Of a stretch of DNA of 48,729 nt, positions 1 to 9,826 are shown in pieces. The stretch is taken from NCBI GenBank assembly GCA_036258315.1, contig DATADX010000051.1:1-48729 (forward strand), in the 5' to 3' direction. The DNA is from DASSYK01 sp036258315. Its GTDB lineage: Bacteria; Actinomycetota; Thermoleophilia; Solirubrobacterales; 70-9. A program made the translations under genes and the position numbers. The notes below the pieces were generated by a model. That model had not been told where the DNA came from. It made no database searches and worked only from the letters and a program-made list of their open reading frames with translations. Positions within the stretch are counted from its first letter, which is position 1. Every line of letters starts with the position of its first letter.

Positions 1-127
1 AGAGCGCCGGTCCGGCGATCAGCGAGGCGGCGATGAAGCAGAGAATCGCCAGGGCCGCGGCAAGCGCCACCCACTTCGCGCGGGCACGCTCTTTCGCCAG
101 GAAGGCTGTGTCGGCTGGTGCGTTCAT
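1..127 (-). CDS. Truncated membrane protein, N-terminus only
   Basis: The first 42 codons of a minus-strand gene run off the left edge. The start is ATG at 127. The peptide opens with a short polar stretch (MNAPADTAFLAKERARAKW) followed by about 24 hydrophobic residues rich in Ala, Leu and Ile, which looks like a first transmembrane helix or signal anchor. It is divergent from the ACT-domain gene at 168, with only 40 bp between the start codons. Too little is present to name a family; that it is a real gene is inferred from the clean hydrophobic segment and its position against the divergent promoter. Confidence 0.5.
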   Translation of the reverse strand, partial: MNAPADTAFLAKERARAKWVALAAALAILCFIAASLIAGPAL

Positions 128-154
128 CGGTCGAGGGGGGCCCTCGCGGGCGCG

Positions 155-160
155 TATGTT
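155..160 (+). promoter_or_regulatory. Leaderless -10 element (TATGTT)
   Basis: TATGTT ends 7 nt before the ATG at 168. The spacing fits a leaderless transcript starting at or beside the start codon, and it supports 168 over the in-frame ATG at 33. Confidence 0.45.
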
Positions 161-167
161 AGGCGCG

Positions 168-698
168 ATGCGCCTTCATGCACTCAGCGCCATCGGCCGT
201 GACCGGCCCGGGATCGTCGCCGCGATCAGCAAGGTGCTTCTGGACCTGGAGGGGAACGTCGAGGACTCGCAGATGGCGATCCTGGGCGGCCACTTCGCGG
301 TGATGCTGATCGTGGCGCTTCCGGAGTCGGTCTCCGAGGCCGAGCTGGGGCGGCGATTGGACGAGGTTCGCGACGAGCTCGCGCTCGAGGCCGTCGCCGT
401 CAGCCCGGTCGACGAGGTGGCGGGCGGCCCGAAGCCGAGCCACGTCCTGAGCGTCTACGGAGCCGACCACCCGGGAATCGTGCACGCCGTCTCCAGCGTC
501 CTCGCCGAGCGGGGCGTCAGCATCACCGGCCTCGAGACGCGCCTCGGAGGCGGCTCCGACGAGGCCGTCTACCTGATGCTGATGGAGATCGCAGCCGGCG
601 ACGCCGACCCGGCGGAGCTTCGCCGGGCGCTCGCCGCGATCGGGGAGCGCGAGGGGCTCGACGTCAGCCTGCGCGAGCAGGCTGCCGACGCGCTGTGA
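168..698 (+). CDS. ACT-domain regulator, GcvR-like
   Basis: A 176-residue protein made of two ACT domains, roughly residues 3-70 and 90-160. Each opens with a D-(H/R)-PGIV motif (DRPGIV, DHPGIV) typical of GcvR-type glycine-cleavage regulators and other ACT proteins that sense amino acids. No catalytic domain is attached, so a ligand-binding regulatory role is inferred; the ligand is unknown. The longer in-frame ATG at 33 would overlap the divergent gene and adds an Arg/Ala-rich non-ACT stretch, so the start at 168 is preferred. It overlaps the deformylase start by 4 nt (GTGA), so the two are probably translated together. Confidence 0.8.
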   Translation: MRLHALSAIGRDRPGIVAAISKVLLDLEGNVEDSQMAILGGHFAVMLIVALPESVSEAELGRRLDEVRDELALEAVAVSPVDEVAGGPKPSHVLSVYGADHPGIVHAVSSVLAERGVSITGLETRLGGGSDEAVYLMLMEIAAGDADPAELRRALAAIGEREGLDVSLREQAADAL

Positions 699-1195
699 AG
701 CGGGACGTCCTCCTCTACCCCCACCCCGCCCTGAAGCAGGTCGCAGCGCTGGCCCAGCCGGGAGAGCTGAAGCGGGTCGGAGATGACCTGCTCGAGACGA
801 TCCGGAGCCACCCGGGCTGCGTCGGGCTCGCGGCGCCGCAGGTCGGCGAGCCGGTTCGGATCGTCGCGGTCGACGTCAGCGAGCACCCGAAGGCCGAGAC
901 CAGCAATGGCCTGCTGCTGCTCGCGAACCCGCGCGTCGTGGAGACGGAGGGCGGCGAGGTCGCGCGCGAGGGCTGCCTGTCGATCCCCGACCTGACCGCG
1001 AACGTGCGGCGCGCCACCCGGATCGCGGTCGAGCACTCGGGCGGGCGGGTCGAGTGCGAGGGGTTCGAAGCTCGCTGCGTTCTTCACGAGATCGACCACC
1101 TCGACGGGATCCTCTTCCTCGACCGCGTCTTATCGCTCGCCGACGACATCTTCCAGAGGAAGCGCTACAGGATCGAAAATCAGCCGCGCTCGTGA
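695..1195 (+). CDS. def: Peptide deformylase
   Basis: Metal-dependent removal of the N-formyl group from nascent proteins in the cytoplasm. All three family motifs are present in 166 residues: motif 1 VGLAAPQ at 43-49, motif 2 EGCLS at 92-96 (Cys94 is a metal ligand) and motif 3 HEIDH at 131-135 (two His ligands plus catalytic Glu132). The first Gly of the usual GxGxAAxQ motif is Cys42, a variation from the strict pattern. The start is GTG at 695, overlapping the stop of the ACT gene by 4 nt. The 3' end overlaps the convergent CBS gene by 16 bp. Confidence 0.93.
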   Translation: MKRDVLLYPHPALKQVAALAQPGELKRVGDDLLETIRSHPGCVGLAAPQVGEPVRIVAVDVSEHPKAETSNGLLLLANPRVVETEGGEVAREGCLSIPDLTANVRRATRIAVEHSGGRVECEGFEARCVLHEIDHLDGILFLDRVLSLADDIFQRKRYRIENQPRS

Positions 1196-1626
1196 AAGTA
1201 GAAGTCGGGGAGCGCTCCCTGGATCACCTCCGCGGTCATCCGCTGGGCGACCTCGAGGTTGCCCGTGCGGACGGCGACATCGTCGAGAGTGACGATCCCG
1301 GCCAGCTTCCCGCGTTCGATCACGGGCAGGCGGCGGACCCGATGCGTGACCATCAGCGCGGCCGCCTCCTCCAGCTCCATCTCCGGCTCGGCGCTGATCA
1401 GCGGGCGGGAGGCGTGCTCGCCCACGGGTGCCGACAGCTCGAGGTCCTCCGCGGCGACCCGGACGGCGACGTCGCGGTCGGTGATCATCGCGGCCGGCCC
1501 GCCATCGCGATCGCAGATGACGACGGAGCCGACCCGGCGGTCGCGCATCAGCCGGGCGACGGCCCGGACCTCGTCGCCCTCGCGGGCGGTGACGACGCCG
1601 GGCGTCATGATCTCCCGCAGCTTCAT
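1180..1626 (-). CDS. CBS-domain pair protein
   Basis: A stand-alone Bateman module of 148 residues with two CBS repeats, about 5-60 and 72-125. Hallmarks visible are MTPGVVTA near the start, GSVVICD with ITDRDVA ending repeat 1, and RRLPVIERGKLAGIVTLDD in repeat 2. CBS pairs bind adenosyl nucleotides and usually regulate another protein, but no partner enzyme is fused here. It is convergent with def (16-bp overlap), so it is not in that operon. A TAGGCT -10 lies 6 nt before the ATG. Confidence 0.88.
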   Translation of the reverse strand: MKLREIMTPGVVTAREGDEVRAVARLMRDRRVGSVVICDRDGGPAAMITDRDVAVRVAAEDLELSAPVGEHASRPLISAEPEMELEEAAALMVTHRVRRLPVIERGKLAGIVTLDDVAVRTGNLEVAQRMTAEVIQGALPDFYFHERG

Positions 1627-1632
1627 GGCGTG

Positions 1633-1638
1633 AGCCTA
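1633..1638 (-). promoter_or_regulatory. Leaderless -10 element (TAGGCT)
   Basis: On the minus strand TAGGCT ends 6 nt before the ATG at 1626 of the CBS gene; there is no Shine-Dalgarno in that space. Confidence 0.45.
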
Positions 1639-1672
1639 GCGCCGCTACCGCGCCCGGCGGCGGCACCGCACC

Positions 1673-1678
1673 TAGAAT
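1673..1678 (+). promoter_or_regulatory. Leaderless -10 element (TAGAAT)
   Basis: TAGAAT ends 6 nt before the ATG at 1685, and no Shine-Dalgarno fits between. Confidence 0.5.
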
Positions 1679-1684
1679 CTGGGC

Positions 1685-2821
1685 ATGCCCCTGGGCTCGC
1701 GACAGCGAGGCACGATCGCCGTGTACGGCGCCACCGGGTACACCGGCAGGCTCGTGGCAGCCGAGCTCGCCGAAGCTGACGCCGACTTCGTGGTCTCCGG
1801 GCGAAACCGGGACAAGCTCGCGGCGCTCGCCGACCAGCTTGGCGGAAAGCCGCGCGTGCAGGCGGCCTCGCTCGACGACGACGCGGCGCTCCGGTCGCTG
1901 CTCGGCGACTGCGCCGCGGTGATCGACTGCGCGGGACCCTTCGTCCTCCACGGGGAGCCCGTCCTCGAGGCCGCGGTCGAGACGCAGACCCACTATCTCG
2001 ATACGACGGGCGAGCAGTCCTACATGCGGCACGCGTTCGAGGCGTACAGCGCCAGGGCCGAGACGGCCGGCGTGGCGGTGGTGCCCGCGATGGGGTTCGA
2101 CTTCGTCCCCGGTGACATGCTCGCCGCGCTCACCGCCGAGGGCATGGGCGAGGTCGACGAGGTCGTGATCGCCTACTCGTTCAAGTTCGCGGCCACCCGG
2201 GGGACGATGCTGTCGGCGCTCGAGATCTTCAAGGGCGGCGACGTGGAGTGGCGCAAGCTGCAGTGGCTGCCCGCCTCGCAAAGCCTCGGGCGGGGAAGCT
2301 TCGACTTCGGCGACCCGATCGGCCGCAAGCAAATGGGGCGCTTTCCCTCCGGCGAGCAGATCACCGTCCCCCGCCACGTCGCGACCCGCCAGGTCAAGAC
2401 GCTGGTCAGTCTCTCGTCGCTTGCGCCGGGCGCACTCGCGCCGCTGCTCGGACCGCTCGCGCGGCCGGCCAGGCTCGCGCTGCGCTCGCCGGTCCGGAAG
2501 CTGCTGGGCGCGGCGATCTCGCGCCTCCCCGAGGGCCCCAGCCCCGAGGAGCGAGCGAAGGCGCGGTTCACGATCGTCTCCGAGGTGACGCGGGGACAGA
2601 GGAGCCGCCGCGGGGTGATTCGGGGCGCCGACGTCTACGGGCTGACCGCGGCCTCGGTCGCGCGTGGTGGCTTGATCGCCGCCCAGGGCGGGATCCCCCG
2701 CAACGGCGCGCTCGCTCCTTCCCAGGCGTTCGAGCCGAGAGAGTTCCTCGGCGCGCTGCGCCGCTTCGACGTCGACTGGGAGGTCGCGGACGCGCGCGAG
2801 CCGGCCGCAACCCAGAGCTGA
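1685..2821 (+). CDS. Saccharopine dehydrogenase-like (trans-acting enoyl reductase family) oxidoreductase
   Basis: 378 residues with an N-terminal Rossmann fold: VYGATGYTGRLVA at about 13-25 carries the GxxGxxG nucleotide-binding loop. The following VIDCAGPF and HYLDTTGEQ segments are characteristic of the family that includes mycobacterial trans-acting enoyl reductases. Such proteins use NAD(P)H; the mycobacterial members act on polyketide-derived lipids, but no polyketide synthase is in this window, so the substrate is not known. The stop overlaps the next start by one base (TGATG), indicating an operon with the zinc-ribbon protein. Confidence 0.8.
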   Translation: MPLGSRQRGTIAVYGATGYTGRLVAAELAEADADFVVSGRNRDKLAALADQLGGKPRVQAASLDDDAALRSLLGDCAAVIDCAGPFVLHGEPVLEAAVETQTHYLDTTGEQSYMRHAFEAYSARAETAGVAVVPAMGFDFVPGDMLAALTAEGMGEVDEVVIAYSFKFAATRGTMLSALEIFKGGDVEWRKLQWLPASQSLGRGSFDFGDPIGRKQMGRFPSGEQITVPRHVATRQVKTLVSLSSLAPGALAPLLGPLARPARLALRSPVRKLLGAAISRLPEGPSPEERAKARFTIVSEVTRGQRSRRGVIRGADVYGLTAASVARGGLIAAQGGIPRNGALAPSQAFEPREFLGALRRFDVDWEVADAREPAATQS

Positions 2822-3504
2822 TGGCCCTCGGCAGGAGCGACCCGCGACCGACCGTCTCCCTGGAGGAGGGAGCGCCGCCCGGCGCGGCCCGTTGCCCCGC
2901 CTGCGGCGGGCCGCTGTTCGTATGGATCGAGACGGATGGCTGGGGCCCGCGCGAGGACCAGATCGTCGACCGTTGCGAGAACTGCGGCCTCGTCGTCGGC
3001 CGCGAGACGGTCCCGACGCCCGACGGAGCGGCGGCGCAGCTGTTCGGGGAGGCCGGCGCGCACGACGGAAACGGCCACGGCGGCGGCTCAGTCGTCGTCC
3101 GCGCAGCCAACGCCGCGAGCCTCCAGGCCTGGCTCGGCGCCGAGAACTGGGCGGCGATGCGCCCGGGCGACCGCACGCTGAAGCCCACCCCGAAGGCCGC
3201 GGGGCTGCTCGCAGCCCGGCGCGGCCTGGCCCTCGGCCGGATCCGCCACCTCGTCGTGCCCGGGATGGCCGCGATGTGGCAGACGCTGCTCAACCTGCTC
3301 ACCTTCCATCGCGACTTCGCCTCGGAGGCGATCTCGGGCCGGCTCCGGCCGGGAAGCGGCCGCGGCCGCGCCGCTTATGCGATCGACGTTCTCGTCACGA
3401 TCCTCGCCGCGACCCCGACGGCGATCCTCGCGGTCCTGCTCGAGGGGGGCGCCGTGCTCGCGCGCCGCGGCGGAGTGATCGAGCTGAGGGCGGCGCCGGG
3501 CTAG
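2821..3504 (+). CDS. Zinc-ribbon protein with C-terminal hydrophobic segment
   Basis: A 227-residue protein of no family I recognise. Two CxxC knuckles (CPACGG and CENCG, about residues 25 and 53) would bind one zinc ion. A Gly/His-rich linker follows, then a domain with WLGAENWAAMRPGDR, and near the C-terminus a hydrophobic stretch (about 190-215) ending in an Arg-rich GGVIEL tail that may sit on or in the membrane. The start is the ATG overlapping the TGA of the preceding oxidoreductase, so the pair is probably co-translated. It converges on the hydrolase-fold gene with a 7-bp gap. Confidence 0.6.
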   Translation: MALGRSDPRPTVSLEEGAPPGAARCPACGGPLFVWIETDGWGPREDQIVDRCENCGLVVGRETVPTPDGAAAQLFGEAGAHDGNGHGGGSVVVRAANAASLQAWLGAENWAAMRPGDRTLKPTPKAAGLLAARRGLALGRIRHLVVPGMAAMWQTLLNLLTFHRDFASEAISGRLRPGSGRGRAAYAIDVLVTILAATPTAILAVLLEGGAVLARRGGVIELRAAPG

Positions 3505-3511
3505 GAACCGG

Positions 3512-4333
3512 TCAGGTCTCGGTCACCGGCCAGGACTTTCCCGCCAGCGCGACGATCTCGCCCGCGACCGCGGTGGGGGCGCCGAGGTGCGGCGGGAGGT
3601 CCCCCGCCTCGACCGTGCGTGCCCGTGACCCGGCGAGCCGGGGCCCGAGGGCGGCGGCGGCCGCGGAGAGCAGCGGCGGGGTCGAGCCGGCGGTGATCAC
3701 CGTGGCCGGCTGGCGGCTCTCCGAGAGCCTCGCGAACGGCATCCCCCACGCCGGCACGGCGCCGAGCTCCGCGACGAGGCTGACCGGACGCTCGCGGGCC
3801 GGCTCGGTCAGCTCCGCTGGCAGGCGCTCGGCGCCGCTCGCCAGGGCGCCGAGCCCGCCGGACAGGTAGAGCTCGACGAGCCCGGCGGCGCCCGCCCCGG
3901 CCGCTCCCTCGAGGGTCGCGAGGTCGGCGGAGAGCCGCTCGGTGGCCTCAGGCAGCAGGCCCAACAGCGGCGGTTCGACGAGCACCGACCCGGCGACCAG
4001 CTCGGGGCGGCGCAGCGCGAGGTCGAGGGCGATCACAGCGCTGGTGCCGGCGCCGCAGACCACCGCCGGAGCGGCGGCCGCGGCCACGATCAGCTCGGCC
4101 GCGTCTTCGCTGTGCTCCTCGATCGTGGTCCGCCGGTAGCCGTCCGGAGCGCTCGACGCTCCCCAGCCCCTTCGGTCATATGAGATCGCACGGGCGCCGG
4201 CCGCGGCGAGGGCCTCGGCGATCGCCTCCCAGGCCGCCGCGGAGGTTCCGGTCTCGTGCACCAACACGACCGGGGCGCCGTCCCCGCGCTCGTCCCAGCC
4301 GAGCTCGACGCCGCGGGCCTCGAGCGTGGGCAT
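3512..4333 (-). CDS. Alpha/beta-hydrolase-fold protein lacking the catalytic triad
   Basis: 273 residues with the alpha/beta-hydrolase framework: VVLVHETGTSAAAW at 22-35, YDRRGWGASS at 52-61 and a C-terminal PPHLGAP. The catalytic positions are not conserved. The nucleophile elbow reads CGAGTSA (93-99), putting Gly96 where GxSxG has its Ser. The usual GxxD acid loop reads AGSTPP (215-220), and the final GH reads GD (244-245). A hydrolytic role is therefore doubtful; a binding, scaffold or lyase role is possible. The start ATG overlaps the SDR stop (ATGA), last gene of a three-gene operon. Confidence 0.7.
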   Translation of the reverse strand: MPTLEARGVELGWDERGDGAPVVLVHETGTSAAAWEAIAEALAAAGARAISYDRRGWGASSAPDGYRRTTIEEHSEDAAELIVAAAAAPAVVCGAGTSAVIALDLALRRPELVAGSVLVEPPLLGLLPEATERLSADLATLEGAAGAGAAGLVELYLSGGLGALASGAERLPAELTEPARERPVSLVAELGAVPAWGMPFARLSESRQPATVITAGSTPPLLSAAAAALGPRLAGSRARTVEAGDLPPHLGAPTAVAGEIVALAGKSWPVTET

Positions 4334-5160
4334 CAGTCGCGCGAGGTCCCTCTCGACGTCGCCGCGTCCCAGAAGCGCTGGATCAGCGGCAGGGCCACGG
4401 AACGCGGGCTGTGCTGGCCCGCGAACGCGGCCGCCTGGTTGATCGCCCCGGGGACGACGACGCGCTTGTCCTCTGCGGCGCCGTCGATCGCGGCCTTCGC
4501 GACGTCGCCGGCCGACGACCAGAATGCCTCCGGTGTCGTCCCGGCGACGTCTGCCATCCCCGCCACCTCGGTGAACTCGGTCCTGACCGGCCCGGGGCAG
4601 ACCGCGGTCACCGTGACGCCGTTGCCGCGCAGCTCCGTCCGCGTCGCCTCGCTGAAGGAGAGGACGAAGGACTTGCTGGCCGCGTAGACGGCTGCGCCGG
4701 GCAGCGGCTGGAACGCCGCGGTCGAGGCGACGTTGATGATCGCGCCGCGCCCGCGGCGCACCATCCCCGGCAGGAACCGGGAAGTGAGGTCGACGACCGC
4801 CTCGACGTTGATCCGCACCATCTCGAGCATCCGGCTCGGGGCGTTGCTGACGAAGTCTCCGCGCGACCCGAAGCCGGCGTTGTTGACGAGCACCTCGACG
4901 TAGCGGCCGTCGCGCGCGAGCTCCACCTCCAGGCGGTCGCGCTCGGCGGTATCGCAGAGGTCGCAGGCGTGGACGCCGACGTCTACGCCGTGGGCGGCGC
5001 GCAGCTCCTCGGCGAGGCTGAGCAGCCGCTGCTCGCGGCGGGCGACGAGTCTGACCGCGTGGCCCCGGGAGGCGAGCTCGCGGGCGATCGCGGCGCCGAT
5101 TCCCGACGATGCGCCGGTGACGACGGCGGTGCCGCCCGTTGATGGGACCGGCAGGGTCAC
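4333..5160 (-). CDS. Short-chain dehydrogenase/reductase
   Basis: A classical SDR of 275 residues. TGASSGIG at 15-22 binds NAD(P); NNAG is at 93-96; Ser146, Tyr159 and Lys163 (YAASK) form the active site. A basic RRE pair after strand 2 (about 41-43) suggests NADP(H). The substrate cannot be told from sequence. I chose GTG at 5160 because reading further upstream gives an Arg/Ser-rich stretch overlapping the real gene at 5180-5449. It is 19 bp downstream of that gene and overlaps the hydrolase-fold gene by 4 nt, so all three form one minus-strand operon. Confidence 0.88.
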   Translation of the reverse strand: MTLPVPSTGGTAVVTGASSGIGAAIARELASRGHAVRLVARREQRLLSLAEELRAAHGVDVGVHACDLCDTAERDRLEVELARDGRYVEVLVNNAGFGSRGDFVSNAPSRMLEMVRINVEAVVDLTSRFLPGMVRRGRGAIINVASTAAFQPLPGAAVYAASKSFVLSFSEATRTELRGNGVTVTAVCPGPVRTEFTEVAGMADVAGTTPEAFWSSAGDVAKAAIDGAAEDKRVVVPGAINQAAAFAGQHSPRSVALPLIQRFWDAATSRGTSRD

Positions 5161-5179
5161 CGAGCCGCCGCGGGGCGCG

Positions 5180-5449
5180 CTAGGAGAGGCCCTCCCGGGC
5201 CTCCCTGACGAGCGTGACGGCCTCCGGGAAGACGACCCGGATCGCGTCGCGGACCTGGACGGCCTGCTCGTCACTCGAGCCGCTCAGTTCGAGCGAGTTG
5301 ATCGCGGCGACGGTCATGTCGACCGCGAGCTTGATCGCGTTGTCGGCCCACGCGACCTTCTGCGCGCCCTGCATCTGCTCCTGGAGCTCCTCCATGCGCC
5401 GGCGCATCTCCTCCGGGTCACCGAACAGGCCTCCGAATCCACCTTCCAT
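5180..5449 (-). CDS. Small conserved-looking coiled-coil protein
   Basis: 89 residues, not recognised. The N-terminus is Gly/Phe-rich (MEGGFGGLFGDP), then a Met/Gln/Glu-rich amphipathic helix (about 13-32) likely to form a coiled coil, then a mixed helical region rich in Val and Ala. It has no signal peptide or cofactor motif. It heads the operon with the SDR and hydrolase-fold genes, and its own -10 (TATCAT) lies 7 nt before the ATG. Good codon use and a promoter at the expected place support it as real. Confidence 0.6.
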   Translation of the reverse strand: MEGGFGGLFGDPEEMRRRMEELQEQMQGAQKVAWADNAIKLAVDMTVAAINSLELSGSSDEQAVQVRDAIRVVFPEAVTLVREAREGLS

Positions 5450-5456
5450 GCGGGCG

Positions 5457-5462
5457 ATGATA
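5457..5462 (-). promoter_or_regulatory. Leaderless -10 element (TATCAT)
   Basis: On the minus strand TATCAT ends 7 nt before the ATG at 5449, the first gene of a three-gene operon. It sits in the 86-bp divergent gap with the prepilin-like gene. Confidence 0.5.
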
Positions 5463-5535
5463 GAGCGCGGGGCCCGGCGCCATCTCGGCGCAAACGGATG
5501 GCCTCCCGCGCGTCGGAGGCGCGAAGCCTGCGGCG

Positions 5536-6174
5536 ATGGCCCTTCGAGACCAGCGCGGCGCAGCGTCCGTCGAGCATGCGGCGATGGCGGCGCTGCTCGC
5601 CGTCCTGATCGCGGCCGCCGTCGCGGCGCTCTCGTCGGCGCCGCCGGGGCGCTCGGCGCGCGAACTGGGCGAGTCGATCGCGCGGCGAATCGCCTGCACG
5701 CCGCGCCATCCGGTTCCCTGTGGGCGCAACCCGCTCGCCCTCGCGTACGGCTTTCCGGTCGGGAAGCTCGTCCGGCATCTCGCGCCGGAGGCGGCCGCCG
5801 CGATCGGTGCGGGGGGATCGCCGTTGCTCCCGGTCGACTTTCGCCGCTGCCGGATCGCGAGCTGCGCCGCGCCGGGCGCCCGCCCGGGGCTGACCGCCTC
5901 GAAGCGCCGCGTCACGGCCTTCACATCGGTCGAGGACCTGCGGGCCCGCGGTGGTCCTGTCCGAATCAGCTACTGGCTCTACCGCCCGACGCTGGGCTGG
6001 GAGCGGGTCGTTCGCGTCGCGGGGTCCGTCGAGATCGCAGCCGCCGCGTCGATCCGGCTCAACCTGGAGGACTCGCCGGCGCTGGTCCCGCTCGAGACCC
6101 TCGCCGGCCGCAATCACCACCCCTTCCCGGCTCGGGAGGAGCCGCCGTGGCGCTGGCGGATCCCGGCGCGCTGA
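5536..6174 (+). CDS. Flp/TadE-like prepilin or pseudopilin with large C-terminal domain
   Basis: 212 residues. The N-terminus MALRDQRGAASVEHAAMAAL has a class III prepilin pattern: Gly8 as cleavage site and Glu13 at +5, followed directly by a hydrophobic helix (about 14-33). This matches Flp and TadE-type pilins of tad loci. Unlike the roughly 60-residue Flp major pilin, about 175 residues follow the helix, including four Cys in two close pairs (CTPRHPVPC and CRIASC) that could form disulfides outside the cell. No other tad gene is in the window, so it may be a minor pilin or a pilin-like surface protein. Confidence 0.6.
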   Translation: MALRDQRGAASVEHAAMAALLAVLIAAAVAALSSAPPGRSARELGESIARRIACTPRHPVPCGRNPLALAYGFPVGKLVRHLAPEAAAAIGAGGSPLLPVDFRRCRIASCAAPGARPGLTASKRRVTAFTSVEDLRARGGPVRISYWLYRPTLGWERVVRVAGSVEIAAAASIRLNLEDSPALVPLETLAGRNHHPFPAREEPPWRWRIPAR

Positions 6175-6194
6175 CGCAGGGCTGAGGGCCGGGC

Positions 6195-6486
6195 TCAGCG
6201 CTGCTGGAGCAGCCCGCTCACCGCCGCGGCAAGCTGCCTCCCCCTCGGGGTCAGCCGGTACTCCGCGTGCGGGGGACGACCGGGCACGAGCCGCCGCTCG
6301 ACGATCGCGTCGGCCTCGAGCTGGTCGAGCCGCTCCGACAGGGTCGTCGGCGAGATCCCGGGGAGGGACTGGCGGAACTCGTTGAAGCGCGCGGCGCCGG
6401 TGGAGCAGGCGTAGATAGTGCCCAGCGTCCAGCGGCGCTCCAGCAGGTCCGCGACGGCGCGGAGCTCGGAGGGGACCGGCGCGCAG

Positions 6487-6506
<20 letters not shown>
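6195..6506 (-). CDS. HxlR-family winged-helix regulator
   Basis: 103 residues with the HxlR fold: ERRWTLGTIYAC helix, RFNEFRQSLPGISPTTLSER recognition helix (about 40-59) and a wing ending in EYRLTPRGRQL. HxlR proteins bind inverted repeats as dimers, and several use an N-terminal Cys to sense electrophiles or oxidants. Here Cys5 and Cys8 form a CxxC near the N-terminus, so redox or metal sensing is a reasonable inference. The ATG follows GGGGAGCGG, a good ribosome-binding site, and the gene overlaps the lon 3' end by 20 bp, so it is probably co-transcribed with lon. Confidence 0.85.
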
Positions 6507-8781
<2,275 letters not shown>

Positions 8782-8788
8782 AGTCCAG

Positions 8789-8809
8789 TTTCTGTAGTTG
8801 GTACAGAAA
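8789..8809 (-). promoter_or_regulatory. Perfect inverted repeat (probable operator) upstream of lon
   Basis: TTTCTGTA, 5 nt, TACAGAAA: a perfect 8-bp dyad in the 49-bp gap between the LPG-synthase-type gene and lon. It ends 7 nt before the lon GTG, overlaps the most likely -10, and is far more AT-rich than its surroundings. It does not match the HspR box (CTTGAGT-N7-ACTCAAG) known upstream of other actinobacterial stress genes. A winged-helix dimer such as HxlR is a candidate binder. Confidence 0.6.
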
Positions 8810-8830
8810 GAGGATAGCCGGGCCCGTGCG

Positions 8831-9826
8831 TTACCCGGGCTGCGTGCGCTTCTCCTGCTGGTCGGCCTCCTCCGAGGCCGAGCGGATCAACGTGCGCCAG
8901 TCGGTCGTGCGGAACACGAACGCCAGCGCCAGAAAGCCGAGCATCGCGGCCCAGACCGCGATCGCGATCTGCTGCCCGACCGAGTAGGTGAGGACGGCGA
9001 TCGGCCCCGGCCCGACGAGGGTCGCGACGAGGAGGGCCTGCTGGGCCCCAGCGCCGCCCGGGGTGAACGGAAGCAGCGTCGCGACCGTCTGCACGCTCAT
9101 CACGATCATCACGTTCGAGAACGAGCCACCGATGTTGAAGGCCTCGAGGAAGAACCAGAAGGAGAAGAAGCGCAGCAGCCAGGCGACCGCCTGCCAGGAC
9201 GCGACGGTCCTCAGATAGCGGCCCGGGTCGGTGAGCACGACCACCCCCTGCTTGATCCGGTCCCAGAACGCCTCGACGTGGCGAGCCAGGATCGCGAACA
9301 GGATCACGATGCCGACCCCGAGCGCGGTAACGGAGAAGATCAGGAAGCGCGGGTGCCTCGCCCAGAACGAGATGTCGAACGCCGGCAGGTCGGGGAGCTC
9401 GGGCGCCGACGGCAGCAGGCCCTGCGTGAGCGCGTAGGTGAACACGAGCACCCCCGCGGTCGTGTCGAACACCGACTGGACGAAGAACGAAGAGACGATC
9501 GCCGGGTACGACGAGCCCCGGATCGAGCGCTTCGCCAGGAAGATCTTCACCGCGTCGCCGACCCGGGCTGGGATGAAGCTGTTCAGCCCCGCTCCCGCCA
9601 GATAGGCGGCGGTGATCCGCGAGTACGGCACATTCTTGTCGGGGTAGGCGGCCCCGAGCACGTTCTGCCAGGCGCGGGTGCGGGCGAGCAGGTGGGCGAG
9701 GTAGAAGGCGAGCGCCACCGCCATCGCCGGCCAGCCGATGTCGCCGAGGCGGCTGAAGAACTCCTCGGCGCCCCGGGTGAAGTTGTCCACGCTGGAGCTG
9801 GGGTCGAAGGCGAGCGGGGTGATCAA
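8831..9826 (-). CDS. LPG-synthase transmembrane-domain family protein (YbhN/UPF0104-like)
   Basis: 331 residues with around seven or eight hydrophobic helices and the family signatures AYLAGAGLNSFIPARVGDAVK (about 74-94, split here only for position) and LLPFTPGGAGAQQALL near the C-terminus. The family comprises the membrane half of lysylphosphatidylglycerol synthases and stand-alone relatives involved in lipid or glycan handling. No soluble aminoacyl-transferase domain is present, so an LPG synthase activity is not supported. It overlaps the YihY gene by 4 nt, in the minus-strand membrane operon. Confidence 0.8.
   Translation of the reverse strand: MITPLAFDPSSSVDNFTRGAEEFFSRLGDIGWPAMAVALAFYLAHLLARTRAWQNVLGAAYPDKNVPYSRITAAYLAGAGLNSFIPARVGDAVKIFLAKRSIRGSSYPAIVSSFFVQSVFDTTAGVLVFTYALTQGLLPSAPELPDLPAFDISFWARHPRFLIFSVTALGVGIVILFAILARHVEAFWDRIKQGVVVLTDPGRYLRTVASWQAVAWLLRFFSFWFFLEAFNIGGSFSNVMIVMSVQTVATLLPFTPGGAGAQQALLVATLVGPGPIAVLTYSVGQQIAIAVWAAMLGFLALAFVFRTTDWRTLIRSASEEADQQEKRTQPG

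Noticed and set aside
6181..6199. Short inverted repeat GCTGAG / CTCAGC
   Set aside because: A 6-bp stem overlapping the end of the HxlR gene is weak and common at this GC content.
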